Shown: positions 25,444-34,013 of the stretch, in pieces | How positions within the stretch are numbered: position 1 is the stretch's first letter | Layout of the letters: each line of letters begins with the position of its first letter | From: Streptomyces clavuligerus | GTDB lineage: Bacteria > Actinomycetota > Actinomycetes > Streptomycetales > Streptomycetaceae | Reading direction: 5' to 3' | Assembly (NCBI RefSeq): GCF_005519465.1 | Contig: NZ_CP027858.1 | Span: 124,001 to 188,000, forward strand | DNA: 64,000 bases | Program-made: the position numbers and the translations under genes | The notes under the pieces: generated by a model | The model's database searches: none | What the model was told of the DNA's origin: nothing | What the model saw: the letters and a program-made list of their open reading frames with translations, nothing else

Positions 25444-26502
25444 ATGAGCTACAGCGACCAGTGCGCGGAGTACGAACTGAGGGCGGGGCGGCGCAGCAAC
25501 GCCCGGATCGTGCAGGAGGCCCTCGGCTTCCTCTATCCGGCGGCGCTGCGGGCCGCGGCGGCCGTGGGCGTCGCGGACCATCTGACCGAGGGGCCGCGCA
25601 CCGCCGCCGAGTTGGCGGGGGCGACCGGGGTCCATGAGCGGAACCTCTACAGGGTGCTGCGGCTGCTGGCCACCAGGGGGCTGTTCACGGAGGACCACCA
25701 GGGCCGTTTCGGGCTGACCGCGGACGGGAACGCGCTGCGGACGGACTCCCCCGTCTCGGCGCGGGCGGCGGTGCTCATGCTGACCGACCCCACGATGTGG
25801 CGCCCGGCCGGGGAGATGACCCGCTGTCTCACCGAGGGCACCTCCGCGTTCGACGCCCTCTTCGGGCAGGGCTTCTTCGAGCACTTCGCGCAGAACGAGG
25901 AGATCGCGGCCGTCTTCCACGCGGGCATGGCGTCCCTGTCGGACGCGGAGAACGTGCCCATCGCCGGGCGCTGTTCGTTCAGGGACGGCGCCACCGTGGT
26001 GGACGTGGGCGGCGGTTACGGCGGTCTGCTGAGCAAGGTGCTGGCCAAGGGGCCGACCCTGCGCGGCATCCTCTACGACCAGGCCCATGTGCTCGCGGAG
26101 CACACGCTCGCCACCCCGGTGCCCGGCGGCGCCGACCCCACGGGGCGCTGGGAGACGGCCGAGGGGGACTTCTTCGCCTCGGTGCCGACCGGGGACGTCC
26201 TGATACTGAAGCGGATTCTGCACGACTGGGACGACGAGCAGTGCGTGGCCATTCTGCGCAACTGCCGTGAGGCGCTGGCACCCGGCGGCCGGGTGATGAT
26301 CATCGACGCGCTCGTCCCGGAGGGGGACGCCCCGCACCAGAGCAAGGACCTCGATCTGATGATGATGGCCTCGCTGACCGGGCGGGAGCGCACGGAGGGC
26401 GACTTCCTCCGTCTCTTCGGCGCCTCCGGGCTGCTGCTGGACGACATCACCACCACGCCCACCGTGCTGTCGGTGGTGGAGGCCGTCTCCGCGGACGACT
26501 GA
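25444..26502 (+). CDS. SAM-dependent O-methyltransferase (COMT-like)
   Basis: 352 aa from ATG 25444 with GGAGG eight bases upstream. The N-terminal 110 residues form the winged-helix dimerisation domain of plant/streptomycete O-methyltransferases (ALRAAAAVGVADHL). The SAM motif VVDVGGGYGGLL is near residues 183-194. The catalytic base region ILHDWDDEQC near 258-267 carries the His that deprotonates the acceptor hydroxyl. Such enzymes methylate phenols or hydroxyl groups of polyketides and other small molecules. It stands alone between dhaL and the convergent operon at 26539. Methylation of the PTM product is possible but unsupported, since the PTM operon ends at 23401. Confidence 0.9.
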   Translation: MSYSDQCAEYELRAGRRSNARIVQEALGFLYPAALRAAAAVGVADHLTEGPRTAAELAGATGVHERNLYRVLRLLATRGLFTEDHQGRFGLTADGNALRTDSPVSARAAVLMLTDPTMWRPAGEMTRCLTEGTSAFDALFGQGFFEHFAQNEEIAAVFHAGMASLSDAENVPIAGRCSFRDGATVVDVGGGYGGLLSKVLAKGPTLRGILYDQAHVLAEHTLATPVPGGADPTGRWETAEGDFFASVPTGDVLILKRILHDWDDEQCVAILRNCREALAPGGRVMIIDALVPEGDAPHQSKDLDLMMMASLTGRERTEGDFLRLFGASGLLLDDITTTPTVLSVVEAVSADD

Positions 26503-26538
26503 GCGGCGACGGCCCCGGCCCCGTCCCCGGCCCGTTGC

Positions 26539-27684
26539 CTAGGCTCCCGTCCCGGCCCGGAGTTCGCCGGTGCCGAACGGTATCCAGGTGAGGCGGTGGG
26601 TGTACGCGGTGCGGTCGTCACGGGTGATCCGGACGGCCGCGCCCCGGGGCACGACCGCCGTCAGCCTGCGGCTCCGGTCCTCCCCGGTCAGGGGGGACGC
26701 GGCCCGGGACTGGACACTGCTGTGGTGCTCGACGCCCTGCGCGGTGACGGTGACCGCGAGGGTCGGCGCGGGTGCGGCGGGGTCGGTGATGTCCTCGTCG
26801 GCGAGGACGTGTCCGATCAGGAGGCCGTCGGTCTCGGCCGTGCACTCGCGGACGAAGACCTCCTCGTCGAGCGCGAACTCCACGGCCACCGGGGTCAGGG
26901 TGACCCGGCCCCCGACCGTGAGATGGCGGAGCATCAGATCCGGCCGGGCCACGGTGACCAGGGTGCTCATGGCGTACTCGGCGGTGCCGTCCCCTTCCGT
27001 CACCTCGACCAGCAGCGTGAACGCGGTGTCCTGGTGGAGCGGCGGGGACTCCCAGCGCTTGACCTGGGTGACGTCGACGGGCTCACCGGCGTGGAGCATG
27101 GTGTAGACGGCACCGGGCCGGTTCTCGCCGCGCCAGGTGAGGACGGCGCCGGTGCCGCTCTTCACCAGGATGTACTGCGGCCGGAAGTCCCCGGCGGTGA
27201 ACCCGGCGGGGACCTTCGCGAGCGGCCACTCCGCGGGGCGGGGCGGTCCCCCCTCTGTCACGGTCTCGGTGATGGTCAGCCTGCTGGTGCCGACCGCCGA
27301 GTTGACCTGGATCTGGGCGAAGGACACCGTCAGCTCGTCCCCGGGCCGCAGCTTGTACGCACTGCGGCGGGGCGTGAGGAGGAAGACACCGCTGCGGTCC
27401 GGGTCCGCCTCCAGAATCCAGCGGGAGGCCCCGCCCTCCCCCTCCTCCAGATAGGGCTCGACGCTGCGGGGGTTGGCGGTGAGGTCGCCGGGTCCCTCTC
27501 CCACCGGGAAGGCGAACGCGACCTCCGCCAGGGCCACGTCCTGGCCGGTGTGGTTGGTGAGGACCGTGCGCACCGCCGCCCGTGCCGGGGTGGACCCCTG
27601 GGACACCTGGATGGGCGCCGGTTCGGGCCGCACCCCGTAGCTGACGATCTGGGGGCCGTCCTCGTCCTTGTCGCGACCGGTCAT
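26539..27684 (-). CDS. Unrecognised beta-rich protein, paralogue of the 29313-30407 product
   Basis: 381 aa from ATG 27684 (GGAGGAG upstream); last gene of a six-gene - strand operon. No signal peptide or membrane helix. Three parts can be seen: an N-terminal beta-sandwich-like part (TNHTGQDVALAEVAFAFPVG), a middle part starting near AGDFRP and containing VLTWRG, and a C-terminal part ending in LTWIPFGTGELR. The same landmarks in the same order occur in the 364-aa protein two genes upstream (NFRP, VTLTWEC, LTWFPFGTGPLR), so the two are diverged duplicates flanking the propeller gene. The repeated immunoglobulin-like feel suggests binding or assembly rather than catalysis. Function unknown. 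Confidence 0.8.
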   Translation of the reverse strand: MTGRDKDEDGPQIVSYGVRPEPAPIQVSQGSTPARAAVRTVLTNHTGQDVALAEVAFAFPVGEGPGDLTANPRSVEPYLEEGEGGASRWILEADPDRSGVFLLTPRRSAYKLRPGDELTVSFAQIQVNSAVGTSRLTITETVTEGGPPRPAEWPLAKVPAGFTAGDFRPQYILVKSGTGAVLTWRGENRPGAVYTMLHAGEPVDVTQVKRWESPPLHQDTAFTLLVEVTEGDGTAEYAMSTLVTVARPDLMLRHLTVGGRVTLTPVAVEFALDEEVFVRECTAETDGLLIGHVLADEDITDPAAPAPTLAVTVTAQGVEHHSSVQSRAASPLTGEDRSRRLTAVVPRGAAVRITRDDRTAYTHRLTWIPFGTGELRAGTGA

Positions 27685-27735
27685 GGGCCGCTCTCCTCCC
27701 TCTCCGCTTCCGCTTCCTCGGTCCGGTCCCCCGGC

Positions 27736-29283
27736 TCAGCCCCAGGCGGGGCCGGTGGAGAGATAGGCGTACTCGAACAGAGGGGCGCCCAGCGGGATCT
27801 CCCCGGTCCGCTCCCCGGTCAGGGGGTCGAAGATCTGGACCGAGTCCGCCAGGTAGCCGACGACGAAGAGCCGGTCGCCCTCCGGGGTGACGGCGACGGA
27901 CGAGGGACGTCCGGACGCGGTGACGGTGCCCCTCCGGCTCGCGCTCGGGATGTCGATCACCCGGACGTCGGGGCCGAGATCAGCGGTGTAGAGCGTCCGC
28001 GAGTCCGGAGCGGCGGCGATGCCCATGAGGTCCCGCCCGGTCTCCACGAACCGGGTCGTTCCGGTACCGGACGTGGTCAGCAGGGCGACGAAGCTGCTGC
28101 CGCCGGACGGGTCCAGGACGGCGAGGGTACGGCCGTCGGGGGTGATCACCACGTCCGACGGGTTGGACATCTCGCCCAGCCTGCGGGTCACGGCGCCGCT
28201 CGCGGTGTCCACCACCGCCACATCCCCGTCGCCCCGGCAGCTCACATAGACGGAGCGGCTGTCGGGGGCGGCCACGAGCGCGGAGGGGGTCCCCCCGGCC
28301 CGGATCGGGGTGACGGCGCCGGTCGCGAGGTCGACGGAGCGGATCTGCGGGCCTTCGAGGTCGCCGACCCAGACGGCGGAGCCGTCGGGCAGCGCGGTGA
28401 CCCCGTAGGGGCTGCCGCCCAGGTCCACGGTGTCCGTGGTGCCCGCCGTGAGATCGCAGACGACCAGCCGGCCGTCCCGGTAGACCGGGGCGAAGCCGAG
28501 GAAGCCGTCCGTGGAGAACGCGACCTGGCCCGAGCGGCCGATCGTGGTCTGCTGGATCTGCTGCCCGCTCGCGGCGTCGTACACCCGGAGCAGTTCCTCG
28601 GTGCTGTCCGTCACGCACAGGAAGGTGCGGTAGGGCCAGCGCTCCCGCAGCGGACCCGGCTCGGAGGTGAGCTTGCCGGAGCGCGTGTTGCACTGGGCGG
28701 CCCGGACACCGTCGCGGGTGACCAGATAGCCGTTGCTGGTGGCCGGGTGGGCGAAGGCTGCCGCCACCCCCTCGTAGACCTCGGCGGCGGGGAAGTCGGG
28801 GGTGCGCCAGACCTCCGCGATGGCGCCGTGGTCGAGGACCTCGTCGGTCTCGGGGTCGTAGACCGCGCAGCGGTCGCCCCGGAAGAAGTAGAGCGCGCCG
28901 CCGTCGGAGTCCGGGACCCCGGCGTCGATGCCCTGGGTGAACTCGGGCACCTTGTTCAGCCCGGGGAAGCGGCTGCCGATGGGGACCGGCGAGGTGCCGC
29001 CGACGGGCTCGTTCCGCACCACGTCGTACTGGACGGTGGTGGCGCCCTTGAAGAGGTGGACCTCCGGCCCGTCGGTGGCGCAGGCACCGTCGAACCCGTT
29101 CCGGTAGGCGGCGGGCAGCTTCGGCCACAGCTCGGCGACGGCCGCCCCGCGCAGCGGCGGGGCGACGGTCCCGGCGTCGTGCTCCACGGCCCAGCCGCCC
29201 CGGACGAAGTAGACCAGCGGGCCGGAGGGGCCGGGGACGCCGAACGCGGCGTCGATTCCGGACGGGATGAGCGAAGCGGTCAC
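27736..29283 (-). CDS. Double beta-propeller protein: hemopexin-type repeats plus YVTN-type repeats
   Basis: 515 aa from GTG 29283, with AGGAG eight bases upstream. The first 200 residues hold four hemopexin-like repeats, each beginning with a G(I/F)DAA-type motif (GIDAAF, GFDGAC, GIDAGV, GVAAAF) and containing YFVRGG / HLFKGA / YFFRGDRCAVYD strands. Four such blades make a closed hemopexin propeller. The remaining 300 residues carry YVTN/NHL-type repeats (SPYGVTALPDGSAVWVGDL; RPSSVAVTPEGDRLFVVGY), enough for a seven-bladed propeller. No signal peptide is seen, although both fold types are usually outside the cell. The gene sits between the two paralogous beta-rich genes, 29 and 51 bp from its neighbours. 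A binding or scaffolding role is likely, but the partner is unknown. Confidence 0.82.
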   Translation of the reverse strand: MTASLIPSGIDAAFGVPGPSGPLVYFVRGGWAVEHDAGTVAPPLRGAAVAELWPKLPAAYRNGFDGACATDGPEVHLFKGATTVQYDVVRNEPVGGTSPVPIGSRFPGLNKVPEFTQGIDAGVPDSDGGALYFFRGDRCAVYDPETDEVLDHGAIAEVWRTPDFPAAEVYEGVAAAFAHPATSNGYLVTRDGVRAAQCNTRSGKLTSEPGPLRERWPYRTFLCVTDSTEELLRVYDAASGQQIQQTTIGRSGQVAFSTDGFLGFAPVYRDGRLVVCDLTAGTTDTVDLGGSPYGVTALPDGSAVWVGDLEGPQIRSVDLATGAVTPIRAGGTPSALVAAPDSRSVYVSCRGDGDVAVVDTASGAVTRRLGEMSNPSDVVITPDGRTLAVLDPSGGSSFVALLTTSGTGTTRFVETGRDLMGIAAAPDSRTLYTADLGPDVRVIDIPSASRRGTVTASGRPSSVAVTPEGDRLFVVGYLADSVQIFDPLTGERTGEIPLGAPLFEYAYLSTGPAWG

Positions 29284-29312
29284 AGGGATCTCCTGGGAGG
29301 GAAGGCCGGTGG

Positions 29313-30407
29313 TCAGGGGGTGTGCTCGCGCAGGGGGCCGGTCCCGAAGGGGAACCAGGTCAGCGAGCCGGAGAAATCGAGGCCCTTGGAGGTGACCCGG
29401 ACCGTGGAGTCCTTGGGGACCGGGACGAGGAGGCTCGCCTCCTGGTTGTCGGTGCCGCCACGCGGGTCCCAGGACTGCGCGGAGAACTTCTGCCGGGTGA
29501 TGTCCGGCGAGGTGACCAGCACATTCAGTTCGGCCATCGCATCGGCGCGGGTGGTCTTGACATAGCCGGTCAGGACCCCGTCGGTGTCGGCGAAGTAGGT
29601 CGTGGCCGTGCTCTGGGTGGTGACGGGCAGCTCCTGCGCCCGGCCGAAGAGCCGGACCGTGCCGTTGGCGTCGAGGTCGCCGACCTCCAGGTCGGGGATG
29701 TCGACCGTCACGGCCGTGGTCAGTCCGTAGGTGACCGGTACACCGTCCTGCACGGTACTGGCGAGCAGCATGAAGGCCGTGGCACGGGTCAGGGGGCGCG
29801 AGCTCCATGTCCCGTTGCCGTCCTCGATGAAGCCGTTGACGACGACGCGCTGGTCGTCGAAGAAGAGCTCGTAGTGGGGGCCCTCCTCGCACTCCCAGGT
29901 CAGGGTCACCGTCCCGCCGTTGGCCACGGAGACCTTGTCGGGCCTGAAGTTCCTCAAGAGGGCGTCCGGGTCGGCCTTGGCCAGCCGGACGGCGGGGGCC
30001 GGGCGCCGCTCCCGGAGGCCGGACAGGGCGGCCGTCTCCCGGATGTCCAGGGTGACGGTGCCGGGGACGCTGTCGACGACGATCCCGGACAGGGTGAGCG
30101 TGATCCGCGCGCCGGGCGGGAGGGGGGTGCCGGGGGCGGCCGGACGGAGCGCGAAGACACCGCCGCCCCGGTGCTCCGCCGTCCACGCGGGGTCGTCGGT
30201 GGTGGCGGTGACCGCCGCGGGCAGGGCGGTGAGACGGCCGGGTCCGGTGCCGGTGGGCAGGGCGACGGTGACGGTGTCGCAGGGGACCGGCTCGGGGCCG
30301 TCGTTGGTGACGACGACCTCGACCGTGGCGTGGCGGTCCCTGTCGGGGGTGCTGATCCGCAGCGGGGAGGGGGTGGCGTGGACCCGATAGCCCAGGGCGG
30401 TCGTCAT
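29313..30407 (-). CDS. Unrecognised beta-rich protein, paralogue of the 26539-27684 product
   Basis: 364 aa from ATG 30407 with GGGAG upstream. The start overlaps the stop of the 1198-aa gene (ATGA). Layout as in its paralogue: N-terminal part with VVVTNDGPEPVPCD and ALPTGTGPGRLTALP, a middle part from NFRPDKV through VTLTWECEE, and a C-terminal part ending LTWFPFGTGPLR. It has no secretion signal, no membrane helix and no catalytic motif. Tight coupling to the large upstream gene suggests the products are made in fixed ratio. Function unknown. Confidence 0.8.
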   Translation of the reverse strand: MTTALGYRVHATPSPLRISTPDRDRHATVEVVVTNDGPEPVPCDTVTVALPTGTGPGRLTALPAAVTATTDDPAWTAEHRGGGVFALRPAAPGTPLPPGARITLTLSGIVVDSVPGTVTLDIRETAALSGLRERRPAPAVRLAKADPDALLRNFRPDKVSVANGGTVTLTWECEEGPHYELFFDDQRVVVNGFIEDGNGTWSSRPLTRATAFMLLASTVQDGVPVTYGLTTAVTVDIPDLEVGDLDANGTVRLFGRAQELPVTTQSTATTYFADTDGVLTGYVKTTRADAMAELNVLVTSPDITRQKFSAQSWDPRGGTDNQEASLLVPVPKDSTVRVTSKGLDFSGSLTWFPFGTGPLREHTP

Positions 30408-33400
30408 GCGCTGCTCCCGTTCCGCCGGCCGTCGCCGTCCGGCTCGTCGAGCGCCCCGCTGAGCTGGAGGAAGCCGAAGCGGGCCGCCGGGGTGGTGTCG
30501 GTGAGGGCCAGCGGGGGGTCGGGCGGGGCGAGGGGGCGGGTGGTCCAGTCCCCGGCCCCGTCCCCGGCCCCGCCGCCGCCGACGGGCGCGGGCTCGGCCC
30601 AGGACCAGGTGCCGCGCCGGCCGGAGGGGCCGGGCATGACCAGGTGTTCGACGGGCTCGGCGCCCTCCTCGCCGGGGACCTCCCGGACGCCCGCGAACAG
30701 CGGTCCCATCCGGAACGAGAGCCGGACCCGGCCCAGGGGGGTGCGCACCCAGGTCTCCGGCAGTTCGAGCCGGGCCACCGGCAGGATGTCGCTGACGGCG
30801 TGGACAGCCGCCCAGGGGTCGGCGAGCAGGGTCAGCCAGGCGGTGTCGGACTCCTCCTCGCGGCGCGCGCCCCCGGGCGGGTGGTCGCCGCTCGCGGGGC
30901 GCGCCGTGAGGGCGATCTCCCGGCCGTCGATGGGGACGGCGTAGCCGGGGGTCCCGGGTTCGGCGACGGTGTGGAGCGTGGTGTAGTCGGTGCCGGTGAA
31001 GAATCCGGCGAGTCCGTCGCTGACGATGTCCCCGGCGCCCAGCCGGACGTTCCACCGGTACCCGGTGAACTCGGGCTCGGTGGGTGAGAGGACTTCCTCC
31101 CAGGAGGACGCGGTCATCGCGGGTCCGTCGAGTTCCAGCCGCACCCGGCTGCGCAGCAGCGCCATGGGGCGTCCCACGAGCGCGGCGAGGCTGGTGTCCT
31201 CGCCCTGCGGGGCGGTCGCGGACAGGGCGCTGTCGACGGTGGCGAGCAGGGCGTCGAAGGCGTCGGGGCCGCCGTCGAGCAGTCCGGTGACAAAGCCGTG
31301 GAGATGGGGCAGTGCCTGCTGGAAAGCGTGCCCGCCGGGGGTGTCGGCACCGGTCTGCGGGTAGGGGGAGCCGGGCAGCGGGTCCCAGTCGGTGGTCCTG
31401 CGGTGCGCGGTGTCGAGAACGGCCCTGATCTCGCCGAGGGCGGCGCCGTCGGGGCCGTGCACCAGCAGGGAGTGGCTGAGCCGGTTGGCGATCAGCCAGC
31501 CGCAGACGGGGGTGTCGCCCGCCGCTTCGGCGGGTCCGTCCTCGACCTCGATCAGCCGGTCGTCGTCGAGGGCGGAGACATGGTCGAAGCGGAGCCGGGC
31601 GGGCTGAAGCAGCCGGGGCGGGAGCTGGACGTAGCGGTACTCGTTCTCCTCGTTGACGGGGACGTCGGGGACGACGCTGTCCGCGCGCTTGACCGCGTAG
31701 CTGAGCATGTTGTCGGGGCTGATGACCGTGAGGGAGCGGCCGAAGCGGTCGATGACATGGAGTTGTTCGAAGGCGACCTGTCCGGCGCGGACGGGGCGGA
31801 AGTCCCTGGGCGGCCCGTCGAGCGGGCCGGGGTCGGGGACCTCGCTGAGCGGGACGCGGGAGAGCCCGGTGTCGACGAGCGGGGTGCGGAGGTTGAAGGC
31901 GGGTGCGTGCTGGGCGAGCCAGAGGTTCACGCCGTCGATCCGCTGGGACAGTTCGTCGTCCTCGGAGGCCGCCTCCCGCAGCGCCGTCAGTCCGGCCACG
32001 GGCCCCCGGGGGTGGGTGCGGATGTGCTGGGCGAGCCGGGAGCGGGTGTTGAAGGGGAGCAGCGGATTGAGCAGGGCGCGTCCGGTGAGGGTGCTGGGGG
32101 CGACGGCGCCGGTGCCGTCCCAGCGGTAGCGGGTGCCGTCGAAGCTCCAGTGGTCCTCGCCCTCGCTCCGGTAGGGGGTGGGGTGGCAGTCCGTCTTCCA
32201 GATGAGGTGCAGCGGCGACCAGGGCTGTTCCCAGGTGCGGGTCCAGGGGGCGAGGGTGCCCTGGACGCGGCTGTCGTCGCCGAGGGCCGCTTCCAGGTCG
32301 TCGTCGCTGAGGGCCGCCCGGTCGAGGAGGAAGAACTCCTTCAGCAGCGCGGCGAGGACGTCCGCTCCGGGCAGCCCGTCGAGCCGGGGGACGGGCGGTG
32401 CGGGCGGTGCCGGGGTCATGGCCCCGCCGATGACGATCCCGGTGACGGTCTCGCCGACGGTCCGGCAGGGCAGGTCCTTCTCGTCGGTGAGCGGGCGGTC
32501 GAGCCGGGCCCCGCGGACGACGATGGAGGGGTCGGGGGTGCTGTGGAAGGGGGGTTCGGGGCAGCGCTGGAGTTCGCGGTCGGGGGCGATGTTCCCCTCG
32601 GCGAACTCGGCGATCCTCGCGGCGAGTTCCTCGGCGGTGTCGCCCCAGGGGATCTGCGAGCGGAGCCCGTCCGGGCCGAACAGCCCGTCGGCTGCGGTCC
32701 GTACCCCGCTCGCCAGGGAGTCCGGGTCCGCCGGGTCGAGCTGGGCCGCGCAGCGTTCCGCCCAGCCGTCGGGCTTCTCCTTGCGGCTGCCGTCCAGCCA
32801 CCACAGTCCGTACAGCCGGCGCTGGAGGGCGGCGAGGTCGCGCAGGGCCTGGTCGTGGGCGGACTGGGCCCGGTTGAGGCCGGCGAGCCACTGCCGCTCG
32901 GCCGCGGTCTCCCGCTCGGCGCGCTGCCGCCGCCGCTGCCCCGGGGGCCGGGGCCGGTCGACGACCCGCCAGCGGTGGCCGCCGTCCTCGGCGCCGAACC
33001 AGGTGCGGCGCAGGGCCTGGTCGAGGGCTCCTTCGCCGTCCTCGTCGAGCACATCGAGGAGGTCGTAGGAGAACGCCTCCCACAGCAGGGCCGCCTCGGG
33101 GTCGCCGAGGGCCGCCGGGGTGAGCGCGGTGGCGGCGTCGGGGGCGACATGGCCGACGGCGACGTCGATGGCGTTGATGTCGTCCGGCTTGCGGTCGGGG
33201 GTGGGGAAGGCGGCCAGCTCCAGGTCCCAGTGGAGTCCGAGGGAGGTGCCCGCGTAGTAGGAGCGGGTGGGCGCGAGGTCCGGATCGGTGGTGGCCCAGC
33301 GCAGCTCTGCGAGCCGGTCCCGGATGCCACCGCCGGAGGGGGCGCGGAGGATGTCCCAGCGCTCGTCCGAGTACCAGCCGACCACGGTGTAGCTGATGAG

Positions 33401-34000
33401 GAAGGGGCCGGTGAGGTCGGTGAGGGGGTCGTGCAGGGAGAAGACGTTCTCGTTGTAGGGCTGGAAGGCGGAGAACGTGGGCAGTCCGGGTCCGACGGCG
33501 GTGAGGAAGGGGGTGTCGGTCGTGCGGCCGTCGAAGGGCGCGGCGGTGATGTTCACGGCACGGCCGATCCACGCGGGCACCAGGTTCTCGCGCTCCGTGG
33601 GGTCGAGAAAGGCGGAGGTGCCCTCCTCGTCGTCGAGGAAGTCGCTGTCGACGACCCAGCCGACGGCGGTGGGCGCCTGGCCGGGGGCGGCGGCGGGACG
33701 GCTGTAGCGGACGACCAGCCAGCGGTTGGGGACGGTCGGGAAGGTGATCTCCCCGGCGGGCCCGTCCTGCTGTCCCCGCCGCAGCGCGTCGGGGAGCTGC
33801 CAGTGCACATGGGCCCCGGTCCCGGGGGTGACCGGGGCGCTGCTGAAGGGGTCGGGCTCGGGCTGCACCCGCTGGTCGAGCCGTTCGAAGTCCGGGTACC
33901 AGCGGCGGTAGGGCTCGTTGGCCCTGACGTGCTTGTTGACCAGCAGGGTGTCCACCTGGACCGGGACGATCAGGGAGTTCGATGAGGTGGGGACGTCCAT
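30404..34000 (-). CDS. Unrecognised 1198-aa protein of the DUF6603-type operon
   Basis: 1198 aa from ATG 34000, the first Met followed by a plausible protein; the ribosome site is weak (AGGAA, 12 bases away), consistent with coupling to the gene ending 13 bases upstream. No signal peptide or TM segment. The N-terminal 250 residues contain FPTVPNRWLVVRYSRP and several Tyr/Trp-rich strands. Around residues 340-400 is an Arg/Ala/Glu-rich helix likely to form a coiled coil (RAERETAAERQWLAGLNRAQ). The C-terminal half is mixed alpha/beta. No known catalytic motif was recognised. Size, lack of export signals and operon context suggest a structural component. Long frames on the other strand across this gene are artefacts. 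Confidence 0.8.
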   Translation of the reverse strand: MDVPTSSNSLIVPVQVDTLLVNKHVRANEPYRRWYPDFERLDQRVQPEPDPFSSAPVTPGTGAHVHWQLPDALRRGQQDGPAGEITFPTVPNRWLVVRYSRPAAAPGQAPTAVGWVVDSDFLDDEEGTSAFLDPTERENLVPAWIGRAVNITAAPFDGRTTDTPFLTAVGPGLPTFSAFQPYNENVFSLHDPLTDLTGPFLISYTVVGWYSDERWDILRAPSGGGIRDRLAELRWATTDPDLAPTRSYYAGTSLGLHWDLELAAFPTPDRKPDDINAIDVAVGHVAPDAATALTPAALGDPEAALLWEAFSYDLLDVLDEDGEGALDQALRRTWFGAEDGGHRWRVVDRPRPPGQRRRQRAERETAAERQWLAGLNRAQSAHDQALRDLAALQRRLYGLWWLDGSRKEKPDGWAERCAAQLDPADPDSLASGVRTAADGLFGPDGLRSQIPWGDTAEELAARIAEFAEGNIAPDRELQRCPEPPFHSTPDPSIVVRGARLDRPLTDEKDLPCRTVGETVTGIVIGGAMTPAPPAPPVPRLDGLPGADVLAALLKEFFLLDRAALSDDDLEAALGDDSRVQGTLAPWTRTWEQPWSPLHLIWKTDCHPTPYRSEGEDHWSFDGTRYRWDGTGAVAPSTLTGRALLNPLLPFNTRSRLAQHIRTHPRGPVAGLTALREAASEDDELSQRIDGVNLWLAQHAPAFNLRTPLVDTGLSRVPLSEVPDPGPLDGPPRDFRPVRAGQVAFEQLHVIDRFGRSLTVISPDNMLSYAVKRADSVVPDVPVNEENEYRYVQLPPRLLQPARLRFDHVSALDDDRLIEVEDGPAEAAGDTPVCGWLIANRLSHSLLVHGPDGAALGEIRAVLDTAHRRTTDWDPLPGSPYPQTGADTPGGHAFQQALPHLHGFVTGLLDGGPDAFDALLATVDSALSATAPQGEDTSLAALVGRPMALLRSRVRLELDGPAMTASSWEEVLSPTEPEFTGYRWNVRLGAGDIVSDGLAGFFTGTDYTTLHTVAEPGTPGYAVPIDGREIALTARPASGDHPPGGARREEESDTAWLTLLADPWAAVHAVSDILPVARLELPETWVRTPLGRVRLSFRMGPLFAGVREVPGEEGAEPVEHLVMPGPSGRRGTWSWAEPAPVGGGGAGDGAGDWTTRPLAPPDPPLALTDTTPAARFGFLQLSGALDEPDGDGRRNGSSA

Positions 34001-34013
34001 CGCGTACGGGTTC

